From an uncultured Clostridia bacterium (GTDB taxonomy: Bacteria > Bacillota > Clostridia > Christensenellales > CAG-138): DNA of 64,000 nucleotides. The notes under the pieces were generated by a model, which was not told where the DNA came from, made no database searches, and saw nothing but the letters and a program-made list of their open reading frames with translations. Position numbers and translations under genes: made by a program. Shown here one piece after another: positions 1 through 8,855 of the stretch. How positions within the stretch are numbered: position 1 is the first letter of the stretch; each line of letters begins with the position of its first letter. The stretch spans positions 198,585 to 262,584 of the forward strand of contig CAMKES010000002.1 of assembly GCA_946411635.1 (NCBI GenBank). The letters run 5' to 3'.

Positions 1-578
1 GCTTTCTCCCCCGCCTTTTCATTCTCTTCGAGCTGTTTTTTTAACTGTTCCAATGATAATTGCCTGTGCTTTTCAGTACAGAACTCTGCTACAAGCGGAA
101 CATACCTCGGTTCAATGAAGAAGCGCGTTCCCTGGTTATCACGAATCGGAATAATAAACCCTTGACTAATCAGAACATTCCTCACACTTGAAAGTGAAAG
201 TGGAAAGCATTCATTTTTAAATGCATAGCCTCCTTGTACAGCGTCATAAAAGAACATGCTCGGATTCAACAGTCCTGCATCAAACATTTGCTTTACAGTA
301 GATGTTGTTAGCATCTCATTCATTTGTTCGCTGTCGTTTATAAACGGTGCAAGATTCTGCGAAATCGAAATGCTATCTTCCGATAATTGAATCCAGCCAA
401 ATGACATGCAATAATCGATTATGTTATTAGCAGACAAATACTGCTTTCCTGGAGCATGAGCGCATATTACTTCCGCGTCCCGGATTTTGATCTGATTATC
501 GCCTATCACTTGGCACAGGAAGAAAAGAAGCCCCTCTTTTCCGCCATGATATTCAAGATTTCTTAGTTCGTCTAACAT
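1..578 (-). CDS. Partial uncharacterised protein, fourth gene of the methyltransferase/ParB/SNF2 operon; runs off the left edge
   Basis: Manual translation of the minus strand from ATG at 578 gives an uninterrupted frame MLDELRNLEYHGGKEGLLFFLCQVIGDNQIKIRDAEVICAHAPGKQYLSANNIIDYCMSFGWIQLSEDSISISQNLAPFINDSEQMNEML...EQLKKQLEENEKAGEK to the window edge. Its start overlaps the SNF2 gene end (553) by 26 nt. Not listed in the ORF track. Confidence 0.8.
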   Translation of the reverse strand, partial: MLDELRNLEYHGGKEGLLFFLCQVIGDNQIKIRDAEVICAHAPGKQYLSANNIIDYCMSFGWIQLSEDSISISQNLAPFINDSEQMNEMLTTSTVKQMFDAGLLNPSMFFYDAVQGGYAFKNECFPLSLSSVRNVLISQGFIIPIRDNQGTRFFIEPRYVPLVAEFCTEKHRQLSLEQLKKQLEENEKAGEK

Positions 579-2535
579 AATCTCTAATCAAAGCCTTAAT
601 ATCTTCATTGCCCAAGTCCTCAGAAATATTATTGAATAGCGGAATAGGCATGCTTTCCATAATCTCTGTCATTCTGCGCTCTTTTTCCGAAAGACGTGCG
701 TCAATTGTCTCATCAATTGTATCGCGCGAAAGAATATAATAATAATTGGTAACAGTTCCCGGCTTTAATCCATACCGATGGATGCGGTCCTTTGACTGCA
801 CAAAATGCGCAGCGTTAAATGATCTCTCGACATAAATCGCATTATGACACGCTTTATGCAACGAAATAGATTCAGCCACAGCAAACGGATTTGCAATAAT
901 AACCTTAAAGGGACAATCTGGCGATTGGAAAGCTGTTACTATTTTTTCTCTTGTCAAGATATTCTCATCGTCGTCGATTCCCTCGCGTTCAACCGGCGTT
1001 GCCCCATATAATTCCTGGCAAAGGATGCCTTCTCCCTCCAAATACCGTTTTAGCCCATGAATTGTATGAATAAAAGTCGCCCAAACGACAACTTTGCCTT
1101 TGTCTTCTAAAATCCGTTTCACCAGGTTCTTTACGGCAATATACTTCGCCGGCGTTTCGGTTGCTTCATAATCTAAGATTGATTTCAAAACATCCGAATC
1201 ATCAATTGCCTGATACGCTTCAATGGGTACTTCTTCATCAATAAAGAAGTCCCGCAGCGGAGCCCTAAGCATCGCAGGATCTGAGGCTGCCTGCATTAAG
1301 CGAATTGTTCGCGCCTGCGCTAATGCTGTTTTAAATCGCGAAGAAGTATCGACTGCTCCTTCTGACATGAATTCATCCATATATCTCTTTTCAATATAAT
1401 CATAAATTCTCTGTTGTAATGGTCCCATTGAAATGTAAACAGGCGGATGAACTGTTGCCGCAGGGATATTTAAGTCGCTTTTTTTAATTCGAATAAAATA
1501 AGGGGAAATATTATCGATCAAGCGTGTTACTCTTGCTGTATCTCCCGTTGCTGTAATATCCCGAAGCTGATTGACTTCAAAACCTATAACATTTTTGTTC
1601 GGCCAAATAAATCTGAACATGTTATAAATATCCTCATATCCATTTGGCGCAGGCGTCCCTGTTAAAACGATGCGAGACTTACTATATTTGGACATGTCAA
1701 GTACAGCCTGAGCAATGACACCTCCTGATGAGTTTTTTGCTTTATGTGCTTCATCGAGAACAACCATTACACTATTTGTTCTGAGAAAAAACCCCAACTC
1801 TGTCTGCAGTGAAATGAGCGAAGCATAGGAAATCAAGGTCAGTTCGTAAGGATGCTTTGAAATCAAGTAGTCTTGTTTCTCGCTTTTACTAATGCCGCCT
1901 ACCAAGCGTTTGCAGCGAGGTTCTCTTCCAAAGCACTCTTTATATTCTATCTCCCATGGACCAAACGAACTTAATGGACCAACAATAAGAAGCCTATCTA
2001 CGTGTTTCGGGTTATCATCTGGCAAGTTGTGCAAATATGCATATGCTCCATATACAATACTGGTCTTACCTGCTCCAGGTACAGAGAAGTTGCATGCATT
2101 TTGAGAAAACGCCATGTGATAAGCAGATAGAAGCTGGAGCGGATAAAGTGAACGATTCGTCAAATTCATAGATACAGAATCTGTAAAAGCTTTAAATTCA
2201 TCCGGATTGCATTCATTATTGCGAATATGCAGCGCTTTTTGCGAAAACTCTGCGAAACGTCTCTCCTCCTCGTAATACTCAAGAACGACTTTTTCGGTAC
2301 TCTCACTCTGCGCCTCAGAAAAGCCGTACTTGGTAAGCATGGAGCTGATGTTCGACATTATGGAATAAGGCTCACTCTCTCCTACCGGAATAATGATACG
2401 TTCAGATTCTATGACTGGATGCAAATAATCTCGGACATATCTCCAAGCGAAGCGATGCCTTTGAAGATCTCTTATGTCACCGAAGAGGTAAATCTCATTA
2501 TTCTCCGGATTAAAGTCAATAGAGATACTAGCCAC
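553..2535 (-). CDS. SNF2-family DEAD/DEAH helicase (defence-type)
   Basis: Walker A FSVPGAGKTS, VVLDEAHKAKN (DEAH), LTGTPAPNGYEDIYNMFRFI, helicase C-terminal motifs including SKDRIHRYGLKPGTV; GTG start after a GGAG-type SD. Confidence 0.9.
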   Translation of the reverse strand: MASISIDFNPENNEIYLFGDIRDLQRHRFAWRYVRDYLHPVIESERIIIPVGESEPYSIMSNISSMLTKYGFSEAQSESTEKVVLEYYEEERRFAEFSQKALHIRNNECNPDEFKAFTDSVSMNLTNRSLYPLQLLSAYHMAFSQNACNFSVPGAGKTSIVYGAYAYLHNLPDDNPKHVDRLLIVGPLSSFGPWEIEYKECFGREPRCKRLVGGISKSEKQDYLISKHPYELTLISYASLISLQTELGFFLRTNSVMVVLDEAHKAKNSSGGVIAQAVLDMSKYSKSRIVLTGTPAPNGYEDIYNMFRFIWPNKNVIGFEVNQLRDITATGDTARVTRLIDNISPYFIRIKKSDLNIPAATVHPPVYISMGPLQQRIYDYIEKRYMDEFMSEGAVDTSSRFKTALAQARTIRLMQAASDPAMLRAPLRDFFIDEEVPIEAYQAIDDSDVLKSILDYEATETPAKYIAVKNLVKRILEDKGKVVVWATFIHTIHGLKRYLEGEGILCQELYGATPVEREGIDDDENILTREKIVTAFQSPDCPFKVIIANPFAVAESISLHKACHNAIYVERSFNAAHFVQSKDRIHRYGLKPGTVTNYYYILSRDTIDETIDARLSEKERRMTEIMESMPIPLFNNISEDLGNEDIKALIRDYVRRTKKS

Positions 2536-2540
2536 CTTGT

Positions 2541-3836
2541 TTATCTCCTATCCAAGATTTTCTTCATATCCCAAGTTATCTTGTTTATCTCCTTCACCAT
2601 TTCTGCAATGCGCGGATCTTCAAAGAAACTATCTTGTTCGCAATCAACCGATTTTAGTGCGCTAAGAGCACGTTCAATAAGATCAGCTGGCTTGTTTGCA
2701 TCACGTCTATCCTCTAACCGTCTTGAAAACCGATTCAAATTACCTTTTAGTTGTCCCTTAGCCTGTTCAACCCAAGTATTATCGCGTTGCTTCAACAGCA
2801 AAGAAAGATCCTCACCCGGACAACGTTGTCTCAATTCTTCAACGGATTCCTCATCCTGCGGTGTTTTTTCTTGATGCTGTTTTAAAAAGTCTTCCCACAA
2901 TTCTTTGAAGAAAAAGATGCTCCCATCTTTGCCTGTTTTTGCAATATCACGGAATTCTTTTCCCTCGTATCTTGCGCGGATATAATCAAAGCAAACTAGT
3001 TTCAGATCTGAAATATCCGAATCAGTATAATTCCAATCAACATTCCGAACATTTGCTCCTTTTTTCGCATACGAATCCAGGTAGTTTCTTAAGTCGACAA
3101 AGGGCCCCTCCGTTTTCTCAAGACGAGTGTATATCCCTTCGTAACCGTATTCTTGCAGATACTCCTCCATTAAAGATAGAATAGCAAGCCATTCCTTAAT
3201 CTGGCCTTCCTTCTCGCTCATGAATTCAGCTATCTGCCTTTCTGTAAACCCACTGCCTTTCAATTGCTTACATTTTAGGTATTTTTCAATAGGATTATAA
3301 TCGAGTTTCTCATCTTCGCCCATTTGGTAGATGGTCTCGAGTTGCTGAATATCTCTCACTTCAGCATCATCCGGTAGAATTATGGCAAGGAAGTACTGAC
3401 ACTTTTCGACTTCGGCATACGAATAACCAAGCTCCTGATGCTTATGATATAAGCGGTTCAGAAGCATTGCACGTCGATTGCCATCGATGATAATACCATC
3501 TGCGGTTACAATGCCATATTTCTGCTGACCGTTTTTCAACAGGCTATCCATAGTTGTCTTATTGCGATCAACCTTGGATTCATACAAGAATTTTTCGATT
3601 ATTTCACGATCAGAATCTGCTTCAGGATTTAAGTCCCCATTCTGTTTTTCATAGGAAAGAACAACAGATCCGATTCTGCCATTATATTTATTATAAATTA
3701 GAAAGTCTAAAGGAATGCGCCATACTATCTCTGTTCTTGTCGTTCCCTTATAGCGCAGGGGAATGCCAGTCATTGCTTGGTTATTCTGATTTGATTTCAA
3801 ATCTTGCAATTTTGCTTTACGAGTCGCGGCATCCAT
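2541..3836 (-). CDS. ParB/Srx-like N-terminal domain protein
   Basis: VTADGIIIDGNRRAMLLNRL matches the ParB-like 'DGNRR' motif; SD GGAGG 8 nt before ATG; overlaps the end of the methyltransferase gene by 20 nt. Confidence 0.75.
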   Translation of the reverse strand: MDAATRKAKLQDLKSNQNNQAMTGIPLRYKGTTRTEIVWRIPLDFLIYNKYNGRIGSVVLSYEKQNGDLNPEADSDREIIEKFLYESKVDRNKTTMDSLLKNGQQKYGIVTADGIIIDGNRRAMLLNRLYHKHQELGYSYAEVEKCQYFLAIILPDDAEVRDIQQLETIYQMGEDEKLDYNPIEKYLKCKQLKGSGFTERQIAEFMSEKEGQIKEWLAILSLMEEYLQEYGYEGIYTRLEKTEGPFVDLRNYLDSYAKKGANVRNVDWNYTDSDISDLKLVCFDYIRARYEGKEFRDIAKTGKDGSIFFFKELWEDFLKQHQEKTPQDEESVEELRQRCPGEDLSLLLKQRDNTWVEQAKGQLKGNLNRFSRRLEDRRDANKPADLIERALSALKSVDCEQDSFFEDPRIAEMVKEINKITWDMKKILDRR

Positions 3837-5478
3837 TGTTTATACCTCCCAAATTACTGATAATCGTTGATAGAATGAAATATCCAACCAAAATTGCTAG
3901 TGGCAGTGAACCCGGCGAATCATCAATTCTTATGCTTTGTTTTTGCTTTTCCTTAGTTAGCACCGAGTCAATACATTCTTTTATCGTCTGAAGTAATTCG
4001 TATGGACCTTGCAGCTTATTCTGTTTTCTCTCGGCTGCAGTCATACAATAGCTTTTTTGAAAGCTATTCATATCCTCTACACCAAGGTTAATACCGTTAA
4101 TCATCGATTCGATACTTGGTCCAAGGTCTATTGGAATATCGTTGGCATTGATTGATGGTGTGTATTTTTGTGCTTTTTCCTTCCCTTGGCTGTAATGAAT
4201 CTCTGTATTCCAAACAAACTCATGTTTATCAAAATCGGAGTGATAATTCGTGAGTTCAACTCGGTATCTATCAATAATTAAATATGGGATGTGATATTTG
4301 AACTTGGCAACCGCTCTCCTTGGTTTTTCAGTTTTAACATCAAACACTGTCCCATTGAGATTCAAAAAGTCCTCATCAATACTATGCTGTATCGGGATAT
4401 ACTCTTTTGGAATTTCTAGGCCTTCCGCACTAGCAATAGCCTTTGCAACAGCAAAAGAGAGCTTTGGTGGAACTGCATTCCCCACCAGAGTATGCTTTGT
4501 TGCTTTTGAATCGCCATAGAACCAATAATCAATTGGAAAACTCATCATGCACGCCACTTCTCTGACAGTTGGAAGGCGATACTTTCCATCCTTATACCCG
4601 AGAATCATTGCCTCTCTTGCACTGGCGGACATAGTAGCCATTACGGTTCTCGCTGGTTTATTCAGATTCTCAGGGAATGACATCTTCCCCATATATCCTT
4701 TATCCTGTTTCAATCTTCTTGCAGTCGCGCACTCAAAATCTGCAAGTTCATAAATGTATCGTTGATCTGTGACCTCCTTGCATGGCAACGAGAACCCCGG
4801 GTTATTAATATCTTCAATTCTCTCGTTCTCTTCCCGTAAAGGATCTCCCAGCGACTCCAGAACATCTCCTAAGCAAACAACCGTACTGTCATCATTAGTT
4901 GCTATAGGCGTTGGAAACTCCCCGCAGAGAAATCGTTCTCTATTTGTAGGTGCACCAAAGTATTTTGCATTATACTTACCGGACGCCCCTTCCTGAGTTT
5001 TTAGAGTCCATTCGCCTTCTAATCCAAGATCCGCGGCAGAATACTCCTTCTTAATATATTGCTCTACTGCCGGTACATTTTCTAACACCCAATACTTTAA
5101 AGCCGACCCCTCTTTGTACTTTTTCCTAGCTATGATTCGTAAATATGCCTCTATCAATCTGATACCAAGCGATTTATCTGCATTACCAGACTTATTGGAA
5201 TGGGAAAAAGACTGACAAGGAGGTGATCCTATAATCACTTCAGAATCAGGAACAGTTTTCTCAAAGTCCTCATCCGGAAGCATAGAAATTCTAATGACAT
5301 CATCTCGTATTGCATTGACGCCCGGCTTATTGCCCTTATATGTTTTGACAGCAGGCTCCCATTTATCTACAGCAAACACAATCGTAAAACCCGCTTGCCG
5401 AAACCCTTCTGAAAAGCCGCCTCCACCGCAAAAGAAATCTGCAACCCGCATAGTAATAGACAAAGCTCCTGTTCTCAT
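3817..5478 (-). CDS. DNA (cytosine-5-)-methyltransferase with a long C-terminal extension
   Basis: FFCGGGGFSEGF (motif I), GSPPCQSFSHSN (motif IV), ENVPAV (motif VI), TLVGNAVPPKLS (motif X), then about 190 aa of unassigned C-terminus. Alternative start at MRVADFF (5451). Confidence 0.95.
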   Translation of the reverse strand: MRTGALSITMRVADFFCGGGGFSEGFRQAGFTIVFAVDKWEPAVKTYKGNKPGVNAIRDDVIRISMLPDEDFEKTVPDSEVIIGSPPCQSFSHSNKSGNADKSLGIRLIEAYLRIIARKKYKEGSALKYWVLENVPAVEQYIKKEYSAADLGLEGEWTLKTQEGASGKYNAKYFGAPTNRERFLCGEFPTPIATNDDSTVVCLGDVLESLGDPLREENERIEDINNPGFSLPCKEVTDQRYIYELADFECATARRLKQDKGYMGKMSFPENLNKPARTVMATMSASAREAMILGYKDGKYRLPTVREVACMMSFPIDYWFYGDSKATKHTLVGNAVPPKLSFAVAKAIASAEGLEIPKEYIPIQHSIDEDFLNLNGTVFDVKTEKPRRAVAKFKYHIPYLIIDRYRVELTNYHSDFDKHEFVWNTEIHYSQGKEKAQKYTPSINANDIPIDLGPSIESMINGINLGVEDMNSFQKSYCMTAAERKQNKLQGPYELLQTIKECIDSVLTKEKQKQSIRIDDSPGSLPLAILVGYFILSTIISNLGGINNGCRDS

Positions 5479-5495
5479 TTTCCGATTGTCATCTT

Positions 5496-5523
5496 ATCCG
5501 ATTAATTGTCTCATAAATCGGAT
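5496..5523. repeat. 8-bp perfect inverted repeat in the methyltransferase leader
   Basis: ATCCGATT-N12-AATCGGAT at 5496-5503 / 5516-5523; a further TCCGATT copy at 5481. Confidence 0.6.
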
Positions 5524-5577
5524 TGATAATCATAAACCATTCTGCTGACAACCAATTTACCCCACACTTGTATAGAA

Positions 5578-5606
5578 ATTATATCAAAGAATCATTGTAA
5601 TTTCAA
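5578..5606 (-). promoter_or_regulatory. Sigma70-type promoter for the methyltransferase operon
   Basis: Minus strand TTGAAA-N17-TATAAT about 100 nt upstream of the methyltransferase start. Confidence 0.6.
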
Positions 5607-5810
5607 CGTAATTTGACACATAGTTATATCTTTCTGTCAAAGAAACCCTGAATGAAGATAGCATCCCCATTTCAATTACGTCCTACTATTCATCTTTACG
5701 CCTCGGAAACATAAGTAATCCATTTTGTTGACAGTACATTATTATACACACATAACCTTTCGTGCGAATATTTTACTTATGTTTGATTGCATTATGCCCT
5801 AATCTGCCAA

Positions 5811-5839
5811 TTTACGAACGAAGTCATGCATGGTATAAT
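5811..5839 (+). promoter_or_regulatory. Sigma70-type promoter for the HEPN-FRG pair
   Basis: TTTACG-N17-TATAAT about 35 nt upstream of the HEPN start codon. Confidence 0.5.
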
Positions 5840-5874
5840 CATAAAAAATAATTTATTTAGGAAAGGAATCCGCA

Positions 5875-6345
5875 ATGAATCATATACATGATAAAAACAA
5901 TGCTTTGGATTGGTATAAGTTCGGGCTTGAAAGAAACGACGATTTCTTCAGTCGTTTTATCATGCATTGGATAGCTTTCAACTGGTTATACGCGGAATGC
6001 GATGAAGAAAGTGAAAGAAGCAATATCAGGGCATTCTGCCGCTACAACGCGGAGAAACTCAGAAGATTTGATGCTTTTTCCACTGATGCAATAAACATCT
6101 TTTTAGAAGGTCCGGTTATCGATGCAAAAACCGGTCAGCATCCTTATCATGAGAAGCAATATCAGCGGGTGATAAGAGACCATAGTATTACGGATCTGTT
6201 TTTGACAATGTATCAGGTTCGGTGTAATCTGTTTCACGGTTCAAAAAGCATTCACAGCGAAAGAGATATCAACCTCGTTCGTGCCTCGGCAGAGATTCTG
6301 GAAGGATATTTGAAGGCTTTGTTGCTAACAAACATAGACGGTTGA
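5875..6345 (+). CDS. HEPN-domain protein (putative RNase)
   Basis: All-helical 156 aa protein with RCNLFHGS (Rx4H HEPN-type motif) near the C-terminus; SD AAAGGA before ATG. Confidence 0.65.
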   Translation: MNHIHDKNNALDWYKFGLERNDDFFSRFIMHWIAFNWLYAECDEESERSNIRAFCRYNAEKLRRFDAFSTDAINIFLEGPVIDAKTGQHPYHEKQYQRVIRDHSITDLFLTMYQVRCNLFHGSKSIHSERDINLVRASAEILEGYLKALLLTNIDG

Positions 6346-6399
6346 TTATACGTATATTAATTTCCAAAAAATGATAGTTTGGCATTGGAAGGGTTCAAA

Positions 6400-7347
6400 A
6401 TGTCTAAAAAGATTATATCAATAACCGGTCTTGCTGACTATGTGCGCAAAGTCGTTAATCTCCATCCGAGAAAAAGCGATATTCCAATTTACGGGCAGCA
6501 GGAACTAGTGTATCGAGGATTATACAACAGAAACTATACCTTGACTCCATCTTTGGGACGCGAAGTGTCTCAATATTGGATGAACACACTTCAAACAAAG
6601 GAAACCGAGTTAATAAACCTAGCGCAGCAGAAATTTCCGACTATTTTTAAGGATACGGATATGCCAGTGCTTCGGTTAGCAAAATTACAGCACTTTGGCA
6701 TACCCACAAGGCTAATGGATGTCACTTCAAACCCACTAGTTGCTTTATTCTTTGCATGCTTCAATACGAATCAATCACAGATTACAGGCAATGGAATCAA
6801 AAATGAAAAAAGCGACGGCAGAGTTGTCGTGTTTTCAGGATACATTAATTCTGGTTACAATCCTCTTGCCAATGCAATAGCTGATACAGCACGTCTTGGG
6901 GGAAATGTTATTGGCGATTATCATCTCTTTTATCATCGAATAACTCTCCAACCATACTTTAGTTCAGAAGTGTTTCCGGAAGATAAAAACCTCAAAGCTC
7001 GGGAAGAAAGGTTCAGGGAAAGAACTGCACGCCCTATAATACTGGATGTCGGCGACGCGATTACTCGTCAGGTCAATCAGCAAGGTAAGTTTATTCTTTT
7101 TCCAAATAAATCGAGTTACAACACTGCCTTGAAGCGATGGGAAACCAGAGAAGAACTCATATCAATGAAGTCAAATGATAAGTCAATTATCAAGGAAATA
7201 ATCATTCCTGCAGATTTAAAAGAAAGACTTATCCTTGAACTGGCAAGAATAGGAATATCGGAACAGATTCTTTTTTCCGATAACACAGATTTGGTTTGCA
7301 AAACAATTGTTGATAGCATGAAAGCACTATATTATTTAGATCGATAA
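6400..7347 (+). CDS. FRG-domain-containing protein
   Basis: LVYRGLYNRNYTLTPSLGR and LAKLQHFGIPTRLMDVTSNPLVALFFACF are characteristic of FRG proteins; ATG at 6400 preceded by GGAAGGG (the track start at 6379 is TTG). Confidence 0.85.
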   Translation: MSKKIISITGLADYVRKVVNLHPRKSDIPIYGQQELVYRGLYNRNYTLTPSLGREVSQYWMNTLQTKETELINLAQQKFPTIFKDTDMPVLRLAKLQHFGIPTRLMDVTSNPLVALFFACFNTNQSQITGNGIKNEKSDGRVVVFSGYINSGYNPLANAIADTARLGGNVIGDYHLFYHRITLQPYFSSEVFPEDKNLKAREERFRERTARPIILDVGDAITRQVNQQGKFILFPNKSSYNTALKRWETREELISMKSNDKSIIKEIIIPADLKERLILELARIGISEQILFSDNTDLVCKTIVDSMKALYYLDR

Positions 7348-7651
7348 TATATTCGAAATCTGCGCGGTGCGCCATTTTTATGGTGTGCCGCCTATTATAT
7401 GCATTCCATGCCCTTGCAGTACAACCATCAGATACTACTGTTATTTGTTATAAATGACGTTCGAACGATTCATCATGTCATCGTGCTTTGTATTGTATCG
7501 AGGAGATCATAGATACATCCGCACTTCCCTGCCCAGTAGAAGCGGGAAGTGCTCTTCTGTGTAACGGACGAAAATCTCCTCCGCAACCAAATGGACCTAT
7601 TATCACATAATGTACTTATTGAACAGCGGCAGATGACTGCAGTCTCTTTTC

Positions 7652-7792
7652 TTATTCATTCAGTTCCAGTACGCAGCGAAACCCTCGTACACTGTAATAG
7701 GAGTCCGCTCCGTTGTGGAAAGTGAAAACCGTGTCATATCTGCGCTCACAGAAAATGGCGCCGCCCGCGCCGGTCATGAATACGGTCTGCAT
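7652..7792 (-). pseudogene. Possible C-terminal remnant of a formylglycine-generating/sulfatase-modifying (SUMF1-like) protein
   Basis: Short ORF MQTVFMTGAGGAIFCERRYDTVFTFHNGADSYYSVRGFRCVLELNE*; the GFRCV ending resembles FGE/SUMF1 C-termini; sits between the AT-rich island and the epimerase gene. Confidence 0.3.
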
Positions 7793-7793
7793 C

Positions 7794-8804
7794 TTATTCT
7801 CCCTTCATGCCGAGCACGGCAGTCTTCTTTTCGATGATATCCTTGCAGAGCAAAATCGAATCGCCGATCGCGGCATCGATATCATCGTCGGTGACGCCGA
7901 GCGCATCACAGCCTTCAGACTTGTCGATGAACAGATTCGAGCACATGATATCGGTAAACTTCACCATCTGAAGACCGCCCTGAATGCCGTTCTTTTTCTG
8001 TTCCTTCATGATCTTTCTGCCGCCGATTGCGTACATCCAGTTCGGGATCGTAACGATCTTCTTGTCCGGGCAGCCGAGATACTTGTGGACGATCTTCAAA
8101 AGCTCCACCCACGTCAGGTTGTACCAGCCGATCGGATAGCAGCTGCCGCCGCGGTTGCGCTCGATCGCGCCCGCGATCGCCTGACCGACCTGATGCACCG
8201 TCACCATCGTCGAACCTCCCTTCGGATACATCGTGACCTTCTTCATGCGCATGACGTTTTCGACGAGGAACACCCAAACCGGCTTTCTGCCGGGCTGCGT
8301 GCCGAAGATGTACGGCAGCTCCAGCACCGCGACGTCCATATCATCGGCAAACGCCATCGCCGCTTCCTCCTGGTCGATGCGGCTTTTGATATACGGATGC
8401 CATTTTGTCAGTTCCTTTTCCGGCCATTTCTTGGCGGCATAGGAGAAGTACGAACCGCAGATCGCGACGTGCTTCACGCCGCATTCGCGGCACAGGCCCA
8501 GAACCCGTTTCACCGGATCGATGTTGTATTTTTTGTAGAGGTCGTAAATCGGCGCGGGTCCTTCCACGCGCTCGTCCACGCCCGCCGCGAACACGAAGCC
8601 CTTGCAGCCGTTCAGATGCTGTTTCAGCTCCCCGTCGCTCATTTCGAGATAATTGCCGAATTCGAGTTTCATTTCGGGCGGCAGCACCGCGCCCTGCGGC
8701 AGCGGCGGCAGTGCCAGAGACGATACCTCGTGTCCTCTTCGGATCAGTTCCTTTGCCGCTTCCGAGCCCAGAAGGCCCGTCCCTCCGATCATAAATACCT
8801 TCAC
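7794..8804 (-). CDS. NAD-dependent epimerase/dehydratase family protein
   Basis: MKVFMIGGTGLLGSEAAKELIRRGHEV (GxxGxxG Rossmann), SDR-like length 336 aa. Confidence 0.85.
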   Translation of the reverse strand: MKVFMIGGTGLLGSEAAKELIRRGHEVSSLALPPLPQGAVLPPEMKLEFGNYLEMSDGELKQHLNGCKGFVFAAGVDERVEGPAPIYDLYKKYNIDPVKRVLGLCRECGVKHVAICGSYFSYAAKKWPEKELTKWHPYIKSRIDQEEAAMAFADDMDVAVLELPYIFGTQPGRKPVWVFLVENVMRMKKVTMYPKGGSTMVTVHQVGQAIAGAIERNRGGSCYPIGWYNLTWVELLKIVHKYLGCPDKKIVTIPNWMYAIGGRKIMKEQKKNGIQGGLQMVKFTDIMCSNLFIDKSEGCDALGVTDDDIDAAIGDSILLCKDIIEKKTAVLGMKGE

Positions 8805-8855
8805 GTTTCAATCCTCCTGTCGTTGTGATCACCCGTTCCGTATGCTCCGGAAGCG

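Noticed and set aside
1-5478. Assigning the left operon to DISARM, Druantia or BREX
   Set aside because: No DUF1998, PLD, PglX/PglZ or DrmA/B-like proteins are visible; only the methyltransferase and helicase themes are shared.
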